Below are positions 1 to 6,275 of a stretch of 6,844 nt of DNA, piece by piece. The stretch is from assembly GCA_021805585.1 (NCBI GenBank), contig JAJZEY010000487.1:1-6844 (forward strand). The letters are read 5' to 3'. Position 1 is the stretch's first letter, and the number at the start of each line of letters is the position of its first letter. This DNA is from Planctomycetota bacterium. GTDB lineage: Bacteria; Planctomycetota; Phycisphaerae; WQYP01. Both the position numbers and the translations under genes were made by a program. Under the pieces are notes generated by a model. The model worked only from the letters and a program-made list of their open reading frames with translations, did no database searches and had not been told where the DNA came from.

Positions 1-708
1 AAGGCCTCCGTAAAAAACGTGCTCCGGGCCGCACTGCCCGATGGCCGGATCGTCAAACCGGATGAGCCGCTGGTGGTGACCGACCAGACCATTCTGGCCG
101 ATGCCGCGGGCAAACACTTCCCGCTGGTTGCATCCACCTATTCCGATGCCGGCGACAGGGTTGATTATCTGTTTGTGTATCGGCGAAAATCGGATGGTGC
201 CGCATATTTGGTTCACCTGCCGGGTGCCGGACCGGTTTTTGTGTACAACTGGTTCAGGCGGACGGGGCATTTGGCCGCCGGCGGCGGTCAGCTTCGCGGT
301 CGACTAAAGCCGTGGGGATGGAAATATTATGTTGAATCGCGGGTACTACCCTGTGGAATAGCACTGCTTGGCGATACGTCTTTATTTACATCCATGGGTA
401 AACAGCGCATCGCGATGGTTCATTCCGGCAGGAAAGCGATGGATATTATGATAAAAACCGCTCCGCGGGAAACCAGTGTGACCATCAGCGGATATGCCAA
501 AAGCAAACCAAAAGTTCTGGCGACCAGAATGTGCCGCGTGTTTTCTGAAACTTTTAGCCCCACCACCGGCATTTTTCATATCCGCCTGTCCCGAATGTTT
601 GTACCGGGCATTCGGCGCGCCGTTCCTGTGCCGGATGTCCGGCGGCGCGGTGTGGCTTTACCGGCCGATGCCAGCGGCCGACTGTTTGTCCGCTTAACGG
701 CGAAATAG
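1..708 (+). CDS. C-terminal part of a probable carbohydrate-active (glycoside hydrolase-like) protein, 5' truncated
   Basis: The frame is open from base 1 with no stop upstream in the window, so the GTG at 19 is probably internal and the gene starts before the window; it stops with TAG at 706-708. The visible 235 codons are rich in short beta-strand-like segments. The stretch KPWGWKYY at bases 307-330, followed by CGIALLGD at 352-375 and a MGKQRIA strand, resembles the C-terminal beta-sandwich of alpha-galactosidase/raffinose-synthase-like proteins common in PVC bacteria; this is a resemblance from memory, not a search result. No catalytic domain is in view, so no reaction can be assigned. 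The last 35-40 residues are Arg/Val-rich and fit less well; the frame starting at 708 reads more like a beta-strand ending, so a frameshift near 690-708 is possible. It converges on the glycosyltransferase gene. The coding call is fairly secure; the family call is weak. Confidence 0.62.
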   Translation, partial: KASVKNVLRAALPDGRIVKPDEPLVVTDQTILADAAGKHFPLVASTYSDAGDRVDYLFVYRRKSDGAAYLVHLPGAGPVFVYNWFRRTGHLAAGGGQLRGRLKPWGWKYYVESRVLPCGIALLGDTSLFTSMGKQRIAMVHSGRKAMDIMIKTAPRETSVTISGYAKSKPKVLATRMCRVFSETFSPTTGIFHIRLSRMFVPGIRRAVPVPDVRRRGVALPADASGRLFVRLTAK

Positions 709-898
709 TGCCTGTGCAAGAACACACTCTGGCTTTTGCCATCGACCTCCCGGGACCAACGCATATGGTTACGGTGCGATTGTTAAAGCGGAAGAACAGG
801 TTGGGGCGGGCATCTCGCCTGACAGCAATGCTCGGCGGCCAAGATGGCCGCACCCCAAATGGAACCCCGGGCCGTGGGGCTGACTGTATGTCGGGAGG
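709..898. other. Convergent intergenic region
   Basis: This 190-bp gap lies between the stop of the plus-strand gene and the stop of the minus-strand glycosyltransferase. It holds one clear dyad (835-851) and no T-tract terminator. The plus frame from 708 to about 806 reads VPVQEHTLAFAIDLPGP then THMVTVRLL, which may be the displaced C-terminus of the upstream gene. Confidence 0.5.
835..851. repeat. GC-rich hairpin between convergent genes
   Basis: GCGGCC (835-840) and GGCCGC (846-851) are perfect inverted repeats around the 5-nt loop AAGAT. The dyad sits about 50 bp from the glycosyltransferase stop. It could help transcription end in either direction or be one copy of a dispersed GC-rich repeat; neither side has a T-run, so it is not a canonical intrinsic terminator. 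Confidence 0.45.
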
Positions 899-2095
899 CT
901 ATCGGTCCAGAAGTTGATGGAGAAGCTTGGGGAAAACATGCTCCGGACCAAAGCGTTCGTACCAGGCGAGAAAATGGGCGCGGCACGCCGGCCGCATCGC
1001 AGCCAATCCTTCCGGATTGCCGGTTGCGACAACCAGTTTTTCCCGAAGGCTTTGTGCGGAACCGTTTTGGAAAATCCAGCCGGTCTTTCCTTCGATGACC
1101 AGGTCATGGGCGGCACCGCACACATCGGATGCAATCACCGGAGTTCCCACAGCCAGGGCTTCGGGGACGACAATTCCGTGCGGCTCATAGGTGGATGGCA
1201 GAACGAAGATGTCACTGTGCCGCGCCAAAGCTTTGACGTCGTCGGGCGGCACAATGCCCAGAAAGCGTATGCCGTCTCCGGCCGTCCGTCTGGCGGCGGC
1301 GGTTAATTTATCGCGCAAGGGTCCTGCGCCGGCGACCAACCAGGTCCACCCCTTGTCTGCGAGCTTAGCCTCGGCAAACGCCTGAATCATCAGATGCAAC
1401 GCCTTCACCGACACCAGCCGCGCGGCGGTAAACAGCAGGCGGGCACTGACGGGGAGGTGATAGCGTTCCAGTACGCCGGCGCGACTGGTAAGTTCCGCAG
1501 CGGCAAGATCCGGCAGGCTGCAGAAATAGGTACTTCTGTGAATCTGTTGCGGTTGTGCCCCGTAATAGCGCCAATAGGCAACCCCCAGCCGATTGCATGG
1601 CACAATCGCATCCAGAGACCGACAGAGTCGCCGCAGGTAAAGATGTTTGACAAGTCGTCTAAGTCTTGTTTTGATTGCGGTTCCGCGGTCGGACCGCAAA
1701 TTGCTGTCGGCGAACATGACCACGGGCAGACCATGGCTTATGCAATAGCGAATTGCCGCGCGGCGGAAGGCGGTGTTGTATCCACCAATAATGGCGGCAT
1801 CAAACTTAATTGCCTCCAGCACGGGCCGGGCGGCGGTTCCATTTGACATTCTCCGCCGACCGACAAAAGTGGCGGGCGAATTTTTAAGCACAAGCTGAGG
1901 TGCGGCATTAGGATTTTGATCGCGCAGATAAAGCGCGTGAAAGCGGAGCGAGGCCTGCATGGCGTTGAGTTTGTCCAGCATGGCCACAAAATAGTGTTCC
2001 GGTCCAGGCTGCAGCCAAAGCACAACGGAGTTGCCGACGCGACCGGGTGCGGCACGGTAGACAGGCGGCAATTGGGTGTTCGCTTTGGTCATCAT
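899..2095 (-). CDS. GT-B fold family 4 glycosyltransferase
   Basis: The product, about 398 residues, should transfer a sugar from a nucleotide-sugar donor to a glycan or lipid acceptor at the cytoplasmic face of the membrane; acceptor and sugar cannot be read from sequence. The C-terminal Rossmann domain has the family-4 signature: a donor-loop strand FTAARLVSVKAL (about 223-234; Arg227 and Lys232 match the usual R...K phosphate-binding pair, numbering from the GTG) and the retaining-enzyme E-x7-E motif as EPHGIVVPE (Glu305, Glu313), followed by GTPVIASDVCGAAHDLV. The N-terminal acceptor domain includes the ADSNLRSDRG loop (about 130-139). Length is normal for the family. Three starts lie in a row: GTG 2098, ATG 2095, ATG 2092. 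I chose 2095 because a 10-codon ORF stops there in a TGATG overlap. No clear SD precedes it. It is 83 bp downstream of rho on the same strand, so co-transcription is likely. Stop TAG at 901-899. Confidence 0.9.
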   Translation of the reverse strand: MMTKANTQLPPVYRAAPGRVGNSVVLWLQPGPEHYFVAMLDKLNAMQASLRFHALYLRDQNPNAAPQLVLKNSPATFVGRRRMSNGTAARPVLEAIKFDAAIIGGYNTAFRRAAIRYCISHGLPVVMFADSNLRSDRGTAIKTRLRRLVKHLYLRRLCRSLDAIVPCNRLGVAYWRYYGAQPQQIHRSTYFCSLPDLAAAELTSRAGVLERYHLPVSARLLFTAARLVSVKALHLMIQAFAEAKLADKGWTWLVAGAGPLRDKLTAAARRTAGDGIRFLGIVPPDDVKALARHSDIFVLPSTYEPHGIVVPEALAVGTPVIASDVCGAAHDLVIEGKTGWIFQNGSAQSLREKLVVATGNPEGLAAMRPACRAHFLAWYERFGPEHVFPKLLHQLLDR

Positions 2096-2127
2096 CACAA
2101 ACTAGCCGCTTTTGCCAGCCGCTTCAT
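2095..2127 (-). CDS. Possible 10-codon leader peptide coupled to the glycosyltransferase
   Basis: On the minus strand ATG at 2127-2125 opens MKRLAKAASL and stops with TGA at 2097-2095, overlapping the glycosyltransferase ATG by one base (TGATG). A GGGG run lies 5-8 nt before the ATG and GAGG further up, so initiation is plausible. The peptide is basic and short. The glycosyltransferase has no SD of its own, so reinitiation from this mini-ORF would explain how it is translated. It could equally be chance; there is no independent evidence of translation. Confidence 0.3.
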   Translation of the reverse strand: MKRLAKAASL

Positions 2128-2181
2128 AATTCCCCGATTACCTCAAAACCCTTTTGCCGCGCGGTCGATTCCGCAAGGCGA

Positions 2182-3726
2182 TTAATCCAGATTCATCGTA
2201 AGCAGAAATTCGCGGTTGGTGCCTTTTTTCTCCAGGCGGTTCTTGAGCAGTTCCACCGCTTCAATCGCATTCATATCGGAAAGCACTTTCCGCAAACGGT
2301 AGATCAGTTCCAGTTCGCGTTTATCCAGAAGCAGTTCCTCTTTACGGGTTCCGCTGGCCGCGATATTGATGGCCGGATACGTGCGTCTTTCGACCAGGCG
2401 ACGGTCCAGATGCAGTTCGCTGTTGCCGGTACCCTTAAATTCTTCAAAGATCACTTCATCCATTTTCGAGCCGGTGTCCACCAGAGCCGTGCCGATAATG
2501 GTCAGCGAACCGCCTTCTTCAATATTACGGGCGGCACCGAAAAAGCGTTTGGGCTTCTGGAGCGCGTTGGCATCCACACCGCCGGTCAGTATTTTACCCG
2601 AATGCGGCACTTCCGTGTTGTACGCCCGGGCCAGACGGGTGATGGAGTCCAGCAGAATGACCACATCACGGCCATATTCGACCAGGCGCTTGGCTTTTTC
2701 AATAACGGTTTCCGCCACGCTGACATGGCGGCTGGCCGGTTCATCAAATGTGGAGCTGACCACTTCCGCCTTGGTGGCCCGCTGCATTTCAGTGACTTCT
2801 TCAGGCCGTTCATCTATCAGCAGAATAATCAGATAGACTTCCGGATGATTGGTGCTGATGGCATTGGCGATTTTCTGAAGGAGCACGGTTTTGCCGGTTC
2901 GCGGCGGTGCGACAATCAGCATGCGCTGGCCTTTGCCGATGGGTGTGACAATATCAACAATACGCATGTTGATTTCCTCCGGCGTCGTTTCCAGGAAGAA
3001 CCGCTTATTGGGGTGCAGGGGAGTCAAGTCTTCAAAGTTCACCTTTTCGGTGAGCATATTGGGGTCTTCAAAGTTAATCGCTTCCACCCGCAACAGAGCG
3101 AAATAGCGTTCCGATTCCTTGGGCGGACGAATCTGGCCGGTGATAATGTTGCCATTCCGCTGGCCAAATGGGCGAATCTGGGATGGGGATACGTAAATGT
3201 CGTCGGGACAGGGAATATAGTTGTATTCCGGCGACCGCAAAAAGCCGAAGCCGTCGGGGAGAATTTCCAGAACGCCTTCGCCCACCATCATCCCATTATC
3301 GGTGATGCGTTTCTTGAGAATTTTGAAAATCAGATCCTGTTTTTTTAAACCGATATAGTCTTCAATCACTTCCTTCTTGCAGATTTCATGCAGCTCGGAA
3401 ACCGTCATTTTTTGCAGGTCAATCAGGTGCAATTCGCTGCGCTTCACCTGTTCATATTTCTGATGCGTCTCTTCATCGTAAATGATCTCATCTTCTTCAA
3501 TCGGTCCGGCACCGACCATGGCCGAGCCGATCAGGGCTTCATCCACCATGCCGGGAATCCGATTGCCATCCACTTCAGCGCGCGGTGTGGCGGCGGCTTC
3601 GGGTTGAGCCGCCGGTTCTTCCACGGCGGTGGGTTCGGGAGCGGGTACTTCAAGCACTTCGGTCGCGGTGGCCGGGGCTTCCTCAACGGGTGCGGGAGCT
3701 GCTTTCTTTTTTGTGGTACGTGCCAT
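2182..3726 (-). CDS. rho: Transcription termination factor Rho
   Basis: Rho is the homohexameric RNA-dependent ATPase that loads on unstructured C-rich nascent RNA and dislodges RNA polymerase in the cytoplasm. The 514 residues show, in order: an acidic Ala/Pro-rich low-complexity extension (about 1-75); the Rho N-terminal helical domain (about 100-142); the cold-shock-like RNA-binding domain with DGFGFLRS (158-165) and [11 protein letters not shown] (175-185); Walker A APPRTGKT (273-280); [14 protein letters not shown] (303-316) with the catalytic Glu306; Walker B ending in Asp360; the R-loop near 381-401 (TGGVDANAL...[11 protein letters not shown]); and the arginine-finger region LHLDRR (438-443). 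The protein is nearly collinear with E. coli Rho but about 95 residues longer, mostly at the N-terminus. Where E. coli has PPKAGKT this has PPRTGKT. The ATG at 3726 has AGGAGG 7 nt upstream. Stop TAA at 2184-2182. It is the upstream gene of a probable rho-glycosyltransferase unit. Confidence 0.98.
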   Translation of the reverse strand: MARTTKKKAAPAPVEEAPATATEVLEVPAPEPTAVEEPAAQPEAAATPRAEVDGNRIPGMVDEALIGSAMVGAGPIEEDEIIYDEETHQKYEQVKRSELHLIDLQKMTVSELHEICKKEVIEDYIGLKKQDLIFKILKKRITDNGMMVGEGVLEILPDGFGFLRSPEYNYIPCPDDIYVSPSQIRPFGQRNGNIITGQIRPPKESERYFALLRVEAINFEDPNMLTEKVNFEDLTPLHPNKRFFLETTPEEINMRIVDIVTPIGKGQRMLIVAPPRTGKTVLLQKIANAISTNHPEVYLIILLIDERPEEVTEMQRATKAEVVSSTFDEPASRHVSVAETVIEKAKRLVEYGRDVVILLDSITRLARAYNTEVPHSGKILTGGVDANALQKPKRFFGAARNIEEGGSLTIIGTALVDTGSKMDEVIFEEFKGTGNSELHLDRRLVERRTYPAINIAASGTRKEELLLDKRELELIYRLRKVLSDMNAIEAVELLKNRLEKKGTNREFLLTMNLD

Positions 3727-3733
3727 GATATGG

Positions 3734-3739
3734 CCTCCT
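3734..3739 (-). promoter_or_regulatory. Strong ribosome binding site of rho
   Basis: Minus-strand AGGAGG ends 7 nt before the ATG at 3726 and fixes that start. About 40-55 nt before the start, ATGGG (3765-3769) and CCCAT (3775-3779) form a small 5-bp dyad in the leader. I could not find a convincing -35/-10 pair in 3745-3990. Confidence 0.85.
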
Positions 3740-4440
3740 GTTAAATACTTTTGCGGTAAATGTTATGGGGAAAACCCATTCACCCGGCGGAAAAGTGAAA
3801 CAACCGTCCGGGAAACCAAATGACAGGCCAACTGCACAGTGCCTTGGACCTGGGAAAGTTTATGTGACAAGTTTAACTGCTGCTGAATAACGCCTTTTCG
3901 GCCGCTGTGGCCGCCTGGAGTCAAACCAAGGGTTGCTTCACCTGACTTAGTTATCGGTCAAAACCGGGCAAACCCTTTAGGCCTCAAGCAGAACTCCAAA
4001 TGAATTCTTTACCGATACATTTAGGAAAACCCAAGGGCTGCATGGCTTGGTTCTCGCTCAACCCGTTGAATATGGTAGCAAACCAATCGTTCATTGGCAA
4101 GGGCACACTTCCCTGCATTGAAATACCACCAAATTTGCGGCAACAGGTCGCCAGCATTCATTTGTATTTGCGAAACGCCTTCCCATTTTTTCGCTAAAGC
4201 GTAAAATGCCGGATATCTGTTTCGGCGAAAGTATAGAATCCTAATTGTGCTGTTGGTAAGCGTTCATAGCCCAAGGGGTTAGCGAAGGTGTTGGCCGCCA
4301 CGGTTGCAGTCGTGTCAACGCCAGAAATATACGCAGGTCATCAGCATGACTTGGCCGCAGCTACCGGATGCAGTTGCATCCTGCTTCTCCGCAACGGACA
4401 TGGGAAGCAGAGGCCATAGCCGGCCTATCGGCGTCGCACC
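3740..4440. other. Gene-poor region: rho leader plus possible decayed coding fragments
   Basis: No gene can be supported in these 700 bp. The right-hand flank of rho (3740 to about 3990) must contain its promoter, but none is clear. A 5-bp dyad CGGCC/GGCCG with loop GCTGT lies at 3899-3913 without a T-tract. Several short open frames overlap without SDs: plus 4000-4197 (65 codons), minus 4161-4021 (46 codons from ATG, open further upstream, reading MNAGDLLPQIWWYFNAG) and minus 4157-3984 (57 codons). A minus stretch at about 4330-4200 reads GVDTTATVAANTFANPLGYE before stops, vaguely like the repeat region of RHS-type proteins. These look like worn-out coding or repeat DNA, possibly continuous with element A to the right. 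Confidence 0.4.
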
Positions 4441-4488
4441 CGGCACCAGGGGAAACGCCGCCGGAACGGAAATGCCCGGATACTGTAT

Positions 4489-4983
4489 TTAAGGCCGCTT
4501 CATGAAGACAAAATAATGAAACATAAGGACGGCGGCCAAAACGTGCGCCTCTACCGCCGGCGGGGCGGCTTGCCGCTCTCTTCCCTCATGGAAAAGCCAT
4601 GCGGAACCCGCACCGAACGGGGGCCGTAACCAGGGCGGGGCGGCAAATTCGCAACGACGCGGCGAGATAAGCTGGCTCGTCGCGTGCGACCTGCGAAAAT
4701 TGGTCCCAAAACAGTTATTGACAGGAAAGGTTGACGTTATAACGAGGTAAATCACTGGCTGGTTTTGAGCCTCTGAATTGCGCCCTTTGGTGGCCGGTTT
4801 TAACCCGGCCATTGGCAGAATGCTTGGGAATGTCGCCACATAGGCCCGGTTTTGGGCATCACAGATGCCCGCCATGGCGGCGATGACAAACAGGTCGATC
4901 ATTCGGAACTGCCGGTGCCGGGCACGGGGGTCTGGGATATCCTGAAAAAGCGGAATATGGCTATTGGTCGCCTGCCCATCCAT
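4489..4983 (-). pseudogene. ISAs1 family transposase N-terminal remnant (copy A)
   Basis: From ATG 4983 (SD AAGGA at 4995-4991, 7-nt spacer) the frame runs 164 codons to TAA at 4491-4489. Residues 15-52 carry the conserved ISAs1/H-repeat N-terminal region: DIPDPRARHRQF, then LFVIAAMAGICDAQ, then a VATF segment. Full ISAs1 transposases are roughly 370 residues, with a DDE domain after this region; here similarity stops at about residue 55-60 and the rest is Pro/Arg/Ala-rich and does not look like transposase. The frame is still open, so a short protein could be made, but it could not catalyse transposition. The frame is open up to TTG 5043, but ATG 4983 is the start conserved with copy B (ATGGATGG then CAGGCGACC). 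Confidence 0.65.
4535..4591 (-). repeat. 57-nt conserved structured block, copy A
   Basis: These 57 nt are identical to 6695-6751 read on the opposite strand. They contain GCGGC-TT-GCCGC (4565-4576) and the perfect palindrome CCGCCGGCGG (4554-4563), so strong secondary structure is possible on either strand. The block lies outside recognisable transposase sequence and is the best-conserved part of the two elements. Confidence 0.75.
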
Positions 4984-5100
4984 GGCAAAGTCCTTGTTTA
5001 AAAAAAGAATACGACCCTTTGATACGCGTGGCGGCCGATCCAAGCGGCATACCGTAGCACAGCAGAAAGCGCAAACGATACATTTGTGACAATCGGTATT

Positions 5101-5134
5101 TATATACTCATTATATGTATATATGCGTGCGCAC
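5101..5134. promoter_or_regulatory. AT-rich dyad cluster upstream of the GTG-started ORF
   Basis: TATATAC (5101-5107) and GTATATA (5117-5123) form a 7-bp inverted repeat with a 9-nt spacer, immediately followed by the perfect palindrome GTGCGCAC (5127-5134). The AT-rich patch stands out from GC-rich flanks and lies 50-85 bp before the GTG at 5186, a fitting place for a promoter and operator. A -35/-10 pair such as GTGACA (5086-5091) with CATTAT (5109-5114) is only weakly consensus-like. Confidence 0.35.
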
Positions 5135-5142
5135 TAATTATT

Positions 5143-5171
5143 CCGCCCGGCCGATTGATGTTAGCGGGCGG
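5143..5171. repeat. Hairpin in the putative 5' UTR
   Basis: CCGCCCG (5143-5149) pairs with CGGGCGG (5165-5171) around a 15-nt loop. It ends 15 nt before the GTG at 5186, just ahead of the GGAG ribosome site, so if transcribed it could affect initiation. There is no T-tract, so it is not a clear terminator. Confidence 0.4.
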
Positions 5172-5185
5172 CGTTTGGAGTATTT

Positions 5186-5506
5186 GTGATTTCCGGTAAA
5201 GTTAGTCGTAGTATCGCGGAATCCGCTGATAAGCTGCAAGAGATAAATGATTTGTTGCCGCAGCCCCGCGTCGCGTGTGCGGACTCAGGGACTACCGGAA
5301 CACCGCTGGCCCGATTTGTTGATCCTTACGGCGTGAATGTAGAATGTCGGCATGTTGGGATATCCATTGATGCCGCCGAACGGAACATCGAAGAGGCGAT
5401 GTGGCCGCATCGGCAGGCCGTGCCTCCCCCGCGTCCCCGGCACCGAAGCCGACAACGAAACAGCCGGGGCCATCGAACTGTGCGCGTAGCCCTGGCAACG
5501 ATATGA
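5186..5506 (+). CDS. Hypothetical protein, possibly frameshifted
   Basis: GTG 5186 has GGAG at 5177-5180 with a 5-nt spacer, and the frame runs 106 codons to TGA at 5504-5506. I do not recognise the family. The first 73 residues or so look like normal protein: a helix-like SIAESADKLQEINDLL near the start, then FVDPYGVNVECRHVGISID, then DAAERNIEEAM. After about base 5400 the product becomes Pro/Arg/His-rich and unlike the first part. The other two frames there read more evenly, one of them ending VPGTEADNETAGAIELCA before a stop at about 5493, so a frameshift near 5400 is plausible. It ends 71 bp before the zinc-ribbon gene on the same strand. No signal peptide or membrane segment is seen. Confidence 0.4.
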   Translation: MISGKVSRSIAESADKLQEINDLLPQPRVACADSGTTGTPLARFVDPYGVNVECRHVGISIDAAERNIEEAMWPHRQAVPPPRPRHRSRQRNSRGHRTVRVALATI

Positions 5507-5577
5507 TCTTGGGCGCTGCGGTATGGTCACGGCTGCACCAGGTGCTCAGGTCTGCATTAAGGAAAAGGAGTTTTGTT

Positions 5578-5904
5578 ATGGCTGGTGTTGAGTTGGAGGT
5601 ATGCGTAAACTGCGGGCGGAGAATTGGAGCACTGGAAACGCCGATGGTGTGGAATGAAAATGTGGTATGCGGCGAGTGCCACACCCGCATTTTGTCTGCT
5701 TCGCAGCCAAGTGGAAAATCGCGGACGTCCTTGAAAATGATGCGCGTCCGGATCGTGAGGCCCCAAGCGTCCGGGACGCCCCAAAAAAGGAAGCTATTTG
5801 TCAAGGTTTGCTTTTGGATTGTTGAATTGGTCGTGATTTTATGCCTGCTCCGGTTTATCGTCAGGTGGTTCCCTCCTGTAATTAATTACTATTTCCGACG
5901 CTGA
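5578..5904 (+). CDS. Small zinc-ribbon protein with a C-terminal transmembrane helix
   Basis: ATG 5578 has AAGGAG at 5565-5570 with a 7-nt spacer; the open frame extends further upstream but this start is clearly preferred. The 108-residue product has two CxxC knuckles, Cys9/Cys12 (CVNC) and Cys31/Cys34 (CGEC), spaced as in a treble-clef or zinc-ribbon fold and probably binding one zinc ion. A basic linker (about 47-74, rich in Lys, Arg and Ser) leads to one hydrophobic helix at about 73-95 and a short Arg-ending tail. The likely layout is a cytoplasmic zinc domain tethered to the inner membrane, though topology is inferred. The function is unknown; this architecture also occurs in uncharacterised bacterial proteins. 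It lies between the two inverted ISAs1 remnants, downstream of the 5186 ORF and 42 bp before an SD-led mini-ORF. No terminator follows. Confidence 0.75.
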   Translation: MAGVELEVCVNCGRRIGALETPMVWNENVVCGECHTRILSASQPSGKSRTSLKMMRVRIVRPQASGTPQKRKLFVKVCFWIVELVVILCLLRFIVRWFPPVINYYFRR

Positions 5905-5946
5905 CGCCGAGGCTATCGACTCCCCAGAATAAACCGGAGGTCTACC

Positions 5947-6003
5947 GTGAAACCGACGGGGGAGTTGAGCCTTGTGACAGCGGCCAAAATCCTATTCTAT
6001 TAA
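5947..6003 (+). pseudogene. 18-codon SD-led ORF, possibly the start of an interrupted gene
   Basis: GGAGG at 5936-5940 precedes GTG 5947 by 6 nt, as good a ribosome site as any in the window. The frame reads MKPTGELSLVTAAKILFY and stops at TAA 6001-6003. The sequence looks like the N-terminus of a longer protein cut off rather than a finished peptide. It sits 42 bp after the zinc-ribbon gene and just before element B debris, so a downstream operon gene may have been broken here. It could also be a real small protein. Confidence 0.35.
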
Positions 6004-6275
6004 AGGGCTGGTCCAAAACCCGGGCAAAGTCATATATAGCGCCATGTCCGTCACAGTTAGCTTTTCCGGTGTGGTGCCGCCGGGGATGTTATTGGGTAAT
6101 TCACCACGCGCGACCAATTTTGGCCCATTTGCCATGCGGCGGCAACGCCCGATTGGTCGTGGATATCTATAATCGGCACGGCAAAAAAAGCGCAGGTCTG
6201 GAGATCCGCACCACAATTCACCACAACCGGACCCTTGCGTTTGAATCTAGAATGCGCGCGGTATACTCATCCTGT
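6004..6275. other. Non-coding stretch left of element B
   Basis: No gene is supported. A minus-strand frame from ATG 6135 to TAG at 5992-5994 (47 codons, containing GELPNNIPGGTTPEKLTVTD) reads like protein but has no SD or recognised family. The plus frames contain only short, unlikely ORFs. It may be the remnant of whatever gene or element end lay beside copy B. Confidence 0.4.
6241..6267 (+). promoter_or_regulatory. Possible sigma-70-like promoter of element B
   Basis: TTGAAT (6241-6246) and TATACT (6262-6267) resemble -35 and -10 boxes, but the spacer is 15 nt, shorter than the optimal 17. It lies 30 bp before the ATG at 6297, where a transposase promoter would be expected. Weak evidence. 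Confidence 0.3.

Larger units (their letters stand above)
4440..5000 (-). mobile_element. ISAs1-derived truncated element, copy A
   Basis: Read on the minus strand this segment matches copy B (6276 to window end) over its whole length. Identical blocks include 44 nt (4852-4895 versus 6386-6429), 23 nt (4761-4783 versus 6498-6520) and 57 nt (4535-4591 versus 6695-6751), with weaker matching between and beyond, down to about 4440. It starts at an AAGGA ribosome site and ATG, keeps the N-terminal region of an ISAs1 (H-repeat) transposase, then runs into a GC-rich non-transposase tail. No DDE catalytic domain is present. Terminal inverted repeats and target-site duplications could not be recognised, so both ends are approximate. 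Confidence 0.6.

Noticed and set aside
708..917. Independent gene starting at GTG 708
   Set aside because: No SD, starts inside the stop of the preceding gene and turns into Gly/Arg-rich repeat translation; better read as a displaced C-terminus.
2047..3348. 433-codon plus-strand open frame opposite rho
   Set aside because: It is antisense to the unmistakable rho gene; His/Phe/Gln-rich composition is the mirror of rho codons, with no start signal or family.
3899..3913. Terminator at CGGCC-GCTGT-GGCCG
   Set aside because: Five-bp stem with no T-run on the 3' side of either strand and no gene ending nearby.
4000..4197. 65-codon plus-strand ORF
   Set aside because: No ribosome site, and the opposite strand is also open over the same bases. 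Kept only as part of the region note.
5401..5577. N-terminal extension of the zinc-ribbon gene to ATG 5401
   Set aside because: Ala/Pro/Ser-rich sequence with no SD at 5401, whereas ATG 5578 has AAGGAG at ideal spacing directly before the zinc ribbon.
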